Shown here: piece after piece, positions 1-6,956 of the stretch
Layout of the letters: each line of letters starts with the position of its first letter
How positions within the stretch are numbered: the stretch's first letter is position 1
Origin: an uncultured Bacilli bacterium
Lineage (GTDB): Bacteria > Bacillota_I > Bacilli_A > RF39 > UBA660
Length of the DNA: 13,575 nucleotides
Assembly (NCBI GenBank): GCA_944358495.1
Contig: CALVRF010000031.1
Span: 1 to 13,575 of the forward strand
Reading direction: 5' to 3'
Program-made: the position numbers and the translations under genes
Notes under the pieces: model-generated
Seen by the model: only the letters and a program-made list of their open reading frames with translations
The model's database searches: none
Told to the model about the DNA's origin: nothing

Positions 1-327
1 AAATCTTCATTTAATTCAGAATATAAAAATGAATTTAATGATAAATTTAATAAAATAAAAAAAGCTCCATTATTATTAATTGATGATTTAGGTGCAGAAA
101 GCCTTACTCCTTGGAGTAGGGATGAAATCTTGTGCCCAATTCTACAATATCGTATGGATGAAAAATTACCAACCTTTTTTACTTCTAATTTAAATTTGGA
201 ATCCTTAGAACATCACCTAGCCATCACGACTAAAGGTGACGAAATTATTAAAGCTGGTCGCATTATTTCGAGAATTAAACAATTAACTGAATATCAAGAA
301 TTAATCAGCAAAAACTTAAGAAAATAG
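1..327 (+). CDS. dnaI: Primosomal helicase loader DnaI, C-terminal part (partial at window start)
   Basis: The frame is open from base 1, so this is the 3' end of a longer gene whose start lies outside the window. It encodes the C-terminal half of an AAA+ ATPase of the DnaC/DnaI type, which loads the replicative helicase DnaB/DnaC onto DNA during replication initiation and restart. Visible are a Walker B strand LLLIDDLGAE (bases 70-99), a sensor-1-like PTFFTSN segment (about 169-189), and GRIISRI (256-276), whose arginines fit the arginine-finger/sensor-2 region. The Walker A motif must lie upstream of the window. An internal ATG at 130 falls between Walker B and sensor 1 and is not a real start. 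The gene ends in TAG inside the loop of a terminator hairpin. In Bacillus subtilis dnaI lies close upstream of thrS; here a surface-protein cassette lies between them. The family is clear; the choice of DnaI over another DnaC-like loader rests on the Gram-positive context. Confidence 0.86.
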   Translation, partial: KSSFNSEYKNEFNDKFNKIKKAPLLLIDDLGAESLTPWSRDEILCPILQYRMDEKLPTFFTSNLNLESLEHHLAITTKGDEIIKAGRIISRIKQLTEYQELISKNLRK

Positions 328-345
328 AATATCTTAAGTTTTTTT
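311..345 (+). terminator. Intrinsic terminator of dnaI
   Basis: AAAACTTAAG (311-320) pairs with CTTAAGTTTT (333-342) and is followed by more T residues. The stem starts inside the coding sequence and the TAG stop lies in the loop. It separates dnaI from the surface-protein cassette. Confidence 0.7.
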
Positions 346-408
346 ATGCTAAATTTTGAATTTTTGCTATTTTTTGATATGAAATTTTATTTTTTGACGA
401 TATTTTTA

Positions 409-437
409 TTGCTGATTTAATATGCTTATGATAGAAT
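409..437 (+). promoter_or_regulatory. Probable sigma-A promoter of the adhesin-sortase cassette
   Basis: A -35 element TTGCTG (409-414) is separated by 17 bases from a -10 element TAGAAT (432-437). The -10 is preceded by TG plus one base, an extended -10. It lies about 30 bases before the ATG at 469. A second TTGACG at 394-399 lacks a good -10 at proper spacing. Confidence 0.55.
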
Positions 438-468
438 AAGGAAAAGATTTAGAAAGTGAGGGAATATA

Positions 469-609
469 ATGAGGAATAAGAGATTATGGCTGTTACTACC
501 ATTAGTAATAGTAATTGGGGTTTTGGCTATATTTACAGGCTCAACAACGACAAACACAAAAACTGGTAAGGCAGATATAGCCTTAGATCCTCTTAGTATT
601 GGTAGATAA
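469..609 (+). pseudogene. Signal-peptide ORF in frame with the adhesin, cut off by TAA at 607-609
   Basis: This is a 46-codon ORF with a good ribosome binding site (AGTGAGGG, 7 bases before the ATG). It reads MRNKRLW, then a hydrophobic run LLLPLVIVIGVLAIFTG, then a threonine-rich stretch and SIGR before TAA. This is a typical Sec signal peptide followed by the start of a mature surface protein. It is in the same frame as the huge adhesin downstream. After the stop the frame continues without interruption through TEGIEYNLENYLEIADCYV into the adhesin's first domain. No ATG, GTG or TTG occurs in frame between 610 and 645. I read it as the severed N-terminus of the adhesin, through a nonsense mutation (for example CAA or GAA to TAA), a sequencing error, or a stop that is read through. 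An independent 46-aa secreted peptide is possible but less likely, because the adhesin body has no signal peptide of its own. Confidence 0.72.
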
Positions 610-645
610 ATAACTGAGGGGATAGAATACAATCTAGAAAATTAT

Positions 646-3600
646 TTGGAAATTGCTGATTGCTATGTTTTAATAAATGGCGAAAAAGTCAATAGTTCTA
701 CTGTTTTTCCTGTAGAATATGGTGATTATATTGATATCCATTTGGCTTGGGCTTTTCCAAACTCTGGATTGACTTTAACAACTAATGATACTTTTACTTA
801 TGAATTTCCATCAAATTTAACATTCCCAGAAATTGAGAATGGTTTAGTCAGAGATGGCAGTCAAATTGTTGGCTACTATACAATTCATAATAACAAAGTT
901 ACTATTCAGTATACTGATGAAGATTTTGTAAACCAAAGTAATATTACTGGTACTTTAAACGTTTCTGGAGAGGTGACTAGCGATACTACTTCTGGTGAAA
1001 ATGGTGGGCGTGTTGATCTAGAAATTCCTGGTGTTGGAACATTTCCAATTTATGTTGAACCACAAGGATCACTATCATTAAATAAAACTATAAATAAAAA
1101 AATTGACACTGACACCTATGAATACAAGATAGAAGTTAAGTCAGAAGAAGAAAATACGGAAGTTATTATTGGTGATAATTTAGGTGATTATTTACACCTT
1201 GACAAAGATTCTATCAAAATAGAAAAAAATGGTGCTGATATTACTGACAGCATTGATATTCTTTATGATCAAATTTCTGGTAATACATCAGTTGAATTTA
1301 TTTTTATGGTTGATAAAATGGCTGATAATGATACTATTACCGTAACTTATCAAGCTGATGTTGATGATAAAGGTTTTATTTGGGATATTAATTCCAATGA
1401 CGATATGTATCAAAGAGTGGCTAATCTAACTAACTTAGCTGGTACAGTCAGTAAAGAAAATCCTACTTGGCTTTATGATAGTACCACTGTTGAAACCGGA
1501 AAAGGTGCAACCTATAAAGAAGGTTATTATGATGCTGATAATAATGTTCTTTGGTGGAATATTTATGTAATGCCAGGGGAAAAAGGGGTTACCTTAAGCG
1601 ATTGTTTTGAAAATCAAGAATTTATTGAAGGTACATTACAGGTGTATGAAAGTGATATCAATAACACAAATCCAGTACTATCACCACTAAAGATTACTTT
1701 TGAAGAATTAGAAGATGGTTATACTTTTGATCCTGATCCAACCGGTGAAAAAGTATATATAATCCATTATGCTTCTAAACCAACCCAGACAGGTATTAAT
1801 GATGGGGAAGTTTATAATGAAGCTAATATCTACCTTGGCGATGAAAAAGTTTATGATGGTGTAGTCATTGAAATTGGCGTACCACTTATCAATAAATATG
1901 TCGATGGTGCTAATGAACAAGATGGTATTTTATCTTGGAATACCACTATAACCGCATATAATAATGATTTGAAAAATACAGTATTTAAAGATAAGCTAGG
2001 AACAGGTCTAGCATTAATTACTGAATCAGTTAAAATCAACGGTGTTGCTATTGGCGACACTAACTATAAACTAAATATTGTCGAAGGAGGTTTCGAAATA
2101 TACTTTGGTGATATTCAGGTAGGCGAAATTTTCGACATTACTTATGATACAACTTTTGATAATAGTGGTTCAGGAACATTTGTTAACACTGCTTATATTA
2201 GTGCCGAAGGCGTTGAAGCTTCCGATGATGCCACTTATGAATACTATAAGAAAGAAAATTATATTACCAAATATGTTAATTATAAACAAAGCGAGGACGC
2301 CTATAAAACTGGAATTGTAACATGGCAAATTGATATTGATGAAATGCCAGAAGGTACCGAAAATGCTTATATTGATGACATTATTCCTGAAGGCATGGAA
2401 TATGTTGATGGTTCAGCCACTTTAGTTTTAAATAAGAATCCTTACACAACATATACTTTAGAACCAACTTTAAAGGATAATATATTAACCTTTGACATTA
2501 CTGATTATATGGATCAAATTCAAGGAGATAATGGTGTCTCAATTTTCTATCAAAGTAGAGTAATCGATGCTTTTAGTGAAGCAAAAACCTATGTTAATAA
2601 AGCTTATATTACTATAGACGGTAATAAGTATCCTGAAGTTAGTGCTTCTATTAGCGGAGAAGTTAGTACTTTAATTGAAAAAGAAGCTATTTACAATACT
2701 TTAACAGCGCCAGATGTCCTTTATACTATCAAAGTAAATGAGGGCGCTTTAGATTTAAGTGAAGATTATGATACTATTTTACTAGATGATAAAATGGGAA
2801 GTGCATTAAGCTTTATTATGGGGTCATTAGAAGTAAATGGTGAAACATGGACCGATTATACATGGGATCCGGATGCTAAGTTATTATCAATTACCGTTCC
2901 AGATAATACTGCTTTAACAATAACTTATCAAGCGAGAGTTGATTTGTCAGTTGGTGATAAATTAACCGAAGAAAATGCTTACAATTATGTTAAATTGTTT
3001 GGCTATGATGAAGAGTCTACCGAAGATGAACATACTATTGTTGGTGACGTTTTAGAAAGTTCAGCAACTTCATCTGGCGATACTAAAAGCATTTATGTTT
3101 ATAAATATAAAGATGGTATTATGACTAACCCGATGACCGGAGCGGAATTCACTTTAATTGATTGTGGTTATGAAGGTTCTGGTGACACGTTTAAACTGAC
3201 TGGTGAAGAAACTGTTGTTGATACACTAGTAACTGGAACTGATGGTTATGCCAGTTATAGCGGACTCGTTTATGATCATGTTTATAAATTAGTGGAAACT
3301 AAAACCAATGATGGTTATGCCTTAGATGACGAAGAATATTACTTTGTTTATCCAGGTCATGACAACATAGATTATCCTGATTACATTAGCGAGAAAAAAG
3401 ACACTTGGACTTTCTATATAAATAATAATTATGCCAAGACGAGTTTAAATGTAGAAAAAATTTGGAATGACAATAATAATGATAGTCGTCCTAGCTATAT
3501 TACTGTTTATCTAAAACAAAATGGAAATTATGTTTTAGATAATGGTAATAAGGTATTTAAAGTATTAAATGCTGATAATAATTGGAAAGCCACATTTGAA

Positions 3601-5577
3601 GACTTAGATAAATATGATAGCGATGATAATTTATATAGCTATACAGTTGAAGAAGAAGTCCCTACGGGTTATGAGGTAGCTTATCAATACCCAAGTGCGA
3701 CTAATGCTGTGATTACTAATACTTTAGTTAAAGGTGATTTAACCATCACGAAAACAGTTAATGGTACAGCTGGAGAATTGGACCGTGACTTTACTTTCAA
3801 AATCGAATTATTTGATGAAGGTAATAACATTTTAACCGGTACTTATAATTATACAGGCGATAAAACAGGTACTATAACTTCTGGCAATACGATTACCTTA
3901 AAACACGGAGAAAGTATTACTATTAATAATTTACCACTTAAAACCACTTATAAAATAACTGAAATAGAAGCTAATACTGATGGCTATACGACCGAAGTAA
4001 CTAACGGTAGTGGAACCATTAATAGTGGCAATCAAACAGCTAAATTTGTTAATACCAAAAATGAAGAATTTGGAACTTTAAAAATAAATAAAACCGTTAG
4101 TGGAACAGCCGGAGAAACGGATCGTGACTTTACATTCAAAATTGAATTATTTGATGAAGGTAATAACATTTTAACCGGTACTTATAATTATACAGGTGAT
4201 AAAACCGGTACTATAACCTCTGGTGATACGATTACCTTAAAGCATAAAGAAAGTATTACTATAGATAAACTTCCAGTTGGAACGATTTATCAAATAACCG
4301 AAATAGAAGCTAATACCGATGGCTATGCAACCACGGTTACAGGTAATAATGGAACCATTATTAAAGGTAATCAAACAGTTAGCTTCATCAATACTAGAAA
4401 TGAAACTCCAAGTGGTAGCTTAACTATTAGTAAAACTGTTAGTGGAACTGCTGGAGAAATGGATCGTGACTTTACATTCAAAATCGAATTATTTGATGAA
4501 AACAATAACATTTTAACCGATACTTATAATTATACAGGTGATAAAACTGGCACTATAACCTCTGGTGATACGATTACCTTAAAACATGGCGAAAGCATTA
4601 CTATTGATAAACTACCACTAGGTACTAAATACCAAGTAACTGAACTAGAAGCCAATACCGATGGCTATGCGACCACGGTAACTAATGATAATGGAACTAT
4701 TACTGAAAAAGGAGCAACTGTTAATTTTGTCAATGTTAAAAATGAAACTCCAAAAGGTAGTCTAACTATCAGTAAAATAGTTGGCGGTAATGCTGGAGAA
4801 TTAAACCGTGACTTTACATTCAAAATTGAATTATTTGATGAAAGTAATAATATTTTAACCGGCACTTATAATTATACAGGTGATAAAACTGGTACTATAA
4901 CTTCTGGTGATACGGTTACCTTAAAACATGGCGAAAGTGTTATGATAAATGATCTTCCGGTTGGCATCACCTATAAAGTAATCGAAATAGAAGCCAACAC
5001 CGATGGTTACACCACAACCATGAAAAACAATGAAGGCACTATAACCGAAGGTAATATAACCGCATCTTTCGAAAACAATAAAGTGGAAGTGCCAGTATTA
5101 AAAGGTTTCCTAACTATTAATAAAAATGTAACGGGTGCTGGTGATAAAAACCGCGACTTTACTTTTAAAGTTGAGTTTACAGATGAAAATGGCAATAGTT
5201 TAACAGATACCTTTAGTTATGCTGGTAGTAAAGTAGGTACGATAACATCCGGTGGCACATTCACTTTAAGACATGGCCAAAGTATTACTATCGTTGGACT
5301 TCCAATCGGTACAAAATATAAAGTAACCGAAATAGAAGCTAATGCTGATGGCTATGTAACGACTAGTGAAAACACCGAAGGTGTAATTGATGCTAATGGT
5401 GAAATCACCTCATTTACTAACCATAAAGAAGAAGAAAAGAAAACTACTAAGAAAGAAAAAACAATTTATATTCCTAAAACTGGAGTTAAAGATAATACCA
5501 CACTTTATGGAGTGGGAGCTTTAGCTTCTATCACTGGATTTGTTATATTATATAGAAGGAAAGAAAATGCTTCGTAA
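646..5577 (+). CDS. Giant multidomain LPXTG-type surface adhesin / pilin-like protein (IPKTG sorting signal)
   Basis: The open part encodes 1643 aa from a TTG at 646, but this start has no ribosome binding site. The protein more plausibly begins at ATG 469, with an in-frame TAA at 607-609. Domains, numbered from the TTG: an adhesin-like beta domain (about 1-140, beginning just after NLENYLEIADCYVLINGEKV); then stalk-like beta domains at about 145-270, 270-414, 415-530, 540-670 and 676-812; a SpaA-like prealbumin domain (about 816-905); a Cna-B domain (about 932-1028, with EEEVPTGYEV and ending VITNT); five tandem repeats of about 114 aa (1030-1595); and a charged linker. The end is IPKTG (1609-1613), a hydrophobic segment and RRKENAS, a complete cell-wall sorting signal. 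Repeats carry a Lys (TITK), Glu (YKITE) and Asn (FVNTK) placed as in intramolecular isopeptide-bonded domains. The class B sortase gene overlaps its end by 11 bases and probably acts on it. The ligand is unknown. Confidence 0.85.
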   Translation: MEIADCYVLINGEKVNSSTVFPVEYGDYIDIHLAWAFPNSGLTLTTNDTFTYEFPSNLTFPEIENGLVRDGSQIVGYYTIHNNKVTIQYTDEDFVNQSNITGTLNVSGEVTSDTTSGENGGRVDLEIPGVGTFPIYVEPQGSLSLNKTINKKIDTDTYEYKIEVKSEEENTEVIIGDNLGDYLHLDKDSIKIEKNGADITDSIDILYDQISGNTSVEFIFMVDKMADNDTITVTYQADVDDKGFIWDINSNDDMYQRVANLTNLAGTVSKENPTWLYDSTTVETGKGATYKEGYYDADNNVLWWNIYVMPGEKGVTLSDCFENQEFIEGTLQVYESDINNTNPVLSPLKITFEELEDGYTFDPDPTGEKVYIIHYASKPTQTGINDGEVYNEANIYLGDEKVYDGVVIEIGVPLINKYVDGANEQDGILSWNTTITAYNNDLKNTVFKDKLGTGLALITESVKINGVAIGDTNYKLNIVEGGFEIYFGDIQVGEIFDITYDTTFDNSGSGTFVNTAYISAEGVEASDDATYEYYKKENYITKYVNYKQSEDAYKTGIVTWQIDIDEMPEGTENAYIDDIIPEGMEYVDGSATLVLNKNPYTTYTLEPTLKDNILTFDITDYMDQIQGDNGVSIFYQSRVIDAFSEAKTYVNKAYITIDGNKYPEVSASISGEVSTLIEKEAIYNTLTAPDVLYTIKVNEGALDLSEDYDTILLDDKMGSALSFIMGSLEVNGETWTDYTWDPDAKLLSITVPDNTALTITYQARVDLSVGDKLTEENAYNYVKLFGYDEESTEDEHTIVGDVLESSATSSGDTKSIYVYKYKDGIMTNPMTGAEFTLIDCGYEGSGDTFKLTGEETVVDTLVTGTDGYASYSGLVYDHVYKLVETKTNDGYALDDEEYYFVYPGHDNIDYPDYISEKKDTWTFYINNNYAKTSLNVEKIWNDNNNDSRPSYITVYLKQNGNYVLDNGNKVFKVLNADNNWKATFEDLDKYDSDDNLYSYTVEEEVPTGYEVAYQYPSATNAVITNTLVKGDLTITKTVNGTAGELDRDFTFKIELFDEGNNILTGTYNYTGDKTGTITSGNTITLKHGESITINNLPLKTTYKITEIEANTDGYTTEVTNGSGTINSGNQTAKFVNTKNEEFGTLKINKTVSGTAGETDRDFTFKIELFDEGNNILTGTYNYTGDKTGTITSGDTITLKHKESITIDKLPVGTIYQITEIEANTDGYATTVTGNNGTIIKGNQTVSFINTRNETPSGSLTISKTVSGTAGEMDRDFTFKIELFDENNNILTDTYNYTGDKTGTITSGDTITLKHGESITIDKLPLGTKYQVTELEANTDGYATTVTNDNGTITEKGATVNFVNVKNETPKGSLTISKIVGGNAGELNRDFTFKIELFDESNNILTGTYNYTGDKTGTITSGDTVTLKHGESVMINDLPVGITYKVIEIEANTDGYTTTMKNNEGTITEGNITASFENNKVEVPVLKGFLTINKNVTGAGDKNRDFTFKVEFTDENGNSLTDTFSYAGSKVGTITSGGTFTLRHGQSITIVGLPIGTKYKVTEIEANADGYVTTSENTEGVIDANGEITSFTNHKEEEKKTTKKEKTIYIPKTGVKDNTTLYGVGALASITGFVILYRRKENAS
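3733..5427 (+). repeat. Five tandem repeats of about 342 bp inside the adhesin gene
   Basis: Units start at 3733, 4072, 4414, 4756 and 5104, spaced 339, 342, 342 and 348 bases. Each encodes a domain starting G-x-LTI-x-K and containing RDFTFK, TGTITSG and a Y-x-(V/I)-(T/I)-E strand, and ending in an F-x-N strand. Units 1 and 2 share a 53-base perfect match (3805-3857 and 4144-4196). Unit 5 is the most divergent. The arrangement suggests growth by duplication and could let repeat number vary by recombination. Confidence 0.9.
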
Positions 5578-6247
5578 AATTTTAATGATTATTTGTGTAA
5601 TAATTTGCTTAATTTTTATTAGTAAAATTATTATAGATGTAGTAGATGAAAAAGAGGGTACTAGCTTTTATAACAGTACCCTTCCTTCTCATAATAAAAT
5701 TGATGTAAAAAACTTAACTAAAGAATATCCTAATGTCAAAGCCTATATTAAAATTGATGGCACTAATATCGACTATCCTGTAGTTCAAGGTGAAGACAAT
5801 GAATATTATTTAAGTCATCTACCAAACGATAAAAAAAATCAAATGGGTTCTATTTATCTAGACTATCGCAATAAAAACTTTAGCGATGATAATACTATTA
5901 TTTATGGACATAATATGAACGATGGTACCATGTTTAGTGAGTTAGAAAATTATAAAAAAATAGATTATTATGAAAATCATAAATACTATATTTTATACAC
6001 TGAAGAAGGCGAACTGCAAGTAGAAATAGTTGCTGGTTATATCGCTGATGCGGCTAAAGAAAGCTTACCAGTTAATTTCGATAGTACTGAAGATAGAAAA
6101 GAATATATAGATAAAGTTACTAAAAATAATATTTTAAATAGTGATGTTAATATTCAAGATGATGATAAAATTATTTCCTTATGTACTTGTGCTGATATTT
6201 ATGATACATCACGATTAGTACTAATTGGTAAAGTTATCAATAATTAA
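5567..6247 (+). CDS. srtB: Class B sortase (cell-wall transpeptidase)
   Basis: Encodes a 226-aa membrane-anchored cysteine transpeptidase that cleaves an LPXTG-like signal and joins the protein to the cell wall or to another pilin. An N-terminal membrane anchor (MLRKILMIICVIICLIF) is followed by the sortase beta-barrel. Catalytic residues can be assigned: His115 in IIYGHNM, Cys208 in SLCTC (the TLXTC position) and Arg216 in DTSRLVLIG. The layout YIKIDGTNIDYPVVQG, then GSIYLDYRN, then YGHNM is typical of class B. I chose ATG 5567 because AGAAGG lies at good spacing; the in-frame TTG at 5540 lacks a clear site and would add nine residues ahead of the anchor. The start overlaps the adhesin stop by 11 bases, so translation is probably coupled and the IPKTG protein is the likely substrate. 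No terminator is seen before the next promoter, so some transcripts may run into the T-box leader. Confidence 0.92.
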   Translation: MLRKILMIICVIICLIFISKIIIDVVDEKEGTSFYNSTLPSHNKIDVKNLTKEYPNVKAYIKIDGTNIDYPVVQGEDNEYYLSHLPNDKKNQMGSIYLDYRNKNFSDDNTIIYGHNMNDGTMFSELENYKKIDYYENHKYYILYTEEGELQVEIVAGYIADAAKESLPVNFDSTEDRKEYIDKVTKNNILNSDVNIQDDDKIISLCTCADIYDTSRLVLIGKVINN

Positions 6248-6257
6248 ACTAAAATTA

Positions 6258-6286
6258 TTGACAAAATATCAATACATGTATACAAT
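6258..6286 (+). promoter_or_regulatory. Consensus promoter of the T-box thrS operon
   Basis: TTGACA (6258-6263), a 17-base spacer and TACAAT (6281-6286). Transcription would start near 6293, giving a leader of about 220 bases before the first gene, enough to hold the complete T-box. Confidence 0.8.
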
Positions 6287-6292
6287 AAAAAT

Positions 6293-6495
6293 AGAAAAGC
6301 CAAGAAAAGGACATGGTTATTAAAATGATTTTTAAAGCGAGTTAGGAATGGTGTAAGCCTAATAAATAGTTTTAATAATTACTACCTTGGAGCTGAACTC
6401 GAAAGATGTTCCGGCCTAGCCGTTATCTAAATCAAGTAAAAGGTAGGATGGTACCGCGTTTTTCGCTCCTCACATTGTGGGGAGTTTTTTATTTT
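6293..6495 (+). ncRNA. T-box leader, threonine-specific
   Basis: This untranslated leader senses uncharged tRNA-Thr and controls termination ahead of the thrS operon. The T-box motif AGGATGGTACCGCG (6445-6458) differs at one position from the usual AGGGTGGTACCGCG. Stem I begins with CGAGTT (about 6339-6344) and closes with AACTCG (6396-6401). It contains the conserved GGTGTAAGCC-type distal loop (about 6355-6360 onward). The apparent specifier is ACT (6381-6383) in TTACTACCTTGGAGC, placed just before the usual ACC-TTGGAG segment; the alternative reading ACC is also a threonine codon. A small stem CGGC/GCCG (6412-6422) fits stem III. The downstream thrS gene agrees with the specifier. Uncharged tRNA would stabilise the antiterminator around the T-box motif and prevent the terminator at 6466-6495. 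Confidence 0.92.
6466..6495 (+). terminator. Regulated terminator of the T-box leader
   Basis: CTCCTCAC pairs with GTGGGGAG (6466-6473 with 6477-6484) around an ATT loop and is followed by TTTTTTATTTT. The 5' arm overlaps the bases expected to pair in the antiterminator, the usual T-box switch. Confidence 0.9.
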
Positions 6496-6512
6496 AAAAA
6501 GGAGAAATTTAA

Positions 6513-6956
6513 ATGGACCGAAAAACATTAAAAAAGCAAAGACATATTACGATAGAAGATTTTTTAAGAAATTACTGTCAAATTGAAAATGAATATGTCA
6601 TATCGATGTTAAAAGATTTATCACATCATGAATTAAAGGCTGTATGCCAAGAGGTTTATAAAATCCCATTATCGCGAATTTCATTTGATGCTGTCTGTCA
6701 GAGCGATATCAATAGTGGAAATGTTTTATTAGTAGTAGATTCATCATCGAATTCTGCTCCTTATAAAAACCCGCAAGCTCAATTCCAAAGCATTATCGAT
6801 AATCCCACACCAGCAACTGGCGATTTTGAAACTGAACAATATTATGAAGAATCTGTTGATTTAATCGAAGATAATTTAACCATAGAAGATGTTAAAATTA
6901 AAAGTATTGGTTCATTTAATATACCGAAAAAGAAGAAAGGAAGATTTGATGATTAA
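6513..6956 (+). CDS. Unrecognised 147-aa protein between the T-box and thrS
   Basis: I do not recognise this family. The gene has a strong ribosome binding site (AAGGAG, about 8 bases before ATG) and its last 8 bases overlap thrS, so it is a real, probably translationally coupled operon member. Residues 1-60 look helical and charged (HITIEDFLRNYCQIENEYV, then SMLKDLSHHELKAVCQEVYK), with three cysteines in the first 65 residues. A low-complexity Ser/Asn/Gln/Pro-rich middle follows (about 75-100), then an acidic segment (YYEESVDLIEDNLTIEDV) and a basic tail, IPKKKKGRFDD. There is no signal peptide or membrane segment, so it is probably cytoplasmic. It lies where Bacillus subtilis has ytxC (between dnaI and thrS), but I see no resemblance to YtxC. 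Threonine T-box control suggests a link to threonine supply, translation, or simply cotranscription. Confidence 0.8.
   Translation: MDRKTLKKQRHITIEDFLRNYCQIENEYVISMLKDLSHHELKAVCQEVYKIPLSRISFDAVCQSDINSGNVLLVVDSSSNSAPYKNPQAQFQSIIDNPTPATGDFETEQYYEESVDLIEDNLTIEDVKIKSIGSFNIPKKKKGRFDD

Noticed and set aside
616..648. GAGGGG at 616-621 as a ribosome binding site for a separate adhesin start
   Set aside because: No ATG, GTG or TTG lies at a workable distance; the TTG at 646 is about 25 bases away, and an ATA start would lie too close.
3733..5427. Repeat block considered as a CRISPR array or mobile repeat
   Set aside because: The units are about 342 bases, contiguous, multiples of three and in frame, so they are protein-domain repeats.
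5540..5566. TTG at 5540 as the sortase start
   Set aside because: The ATG at 5567 has a better ribosome binding site (AGAAGG) and gives a normal N-terminal anchor.
6889..6948. ATG at 6889 as the thrS start
   Set aside because: It adds 20 residues unlike ThrRS from deep inside the preceding gene; the ATG at 6949 has a proper ribosome binding site.
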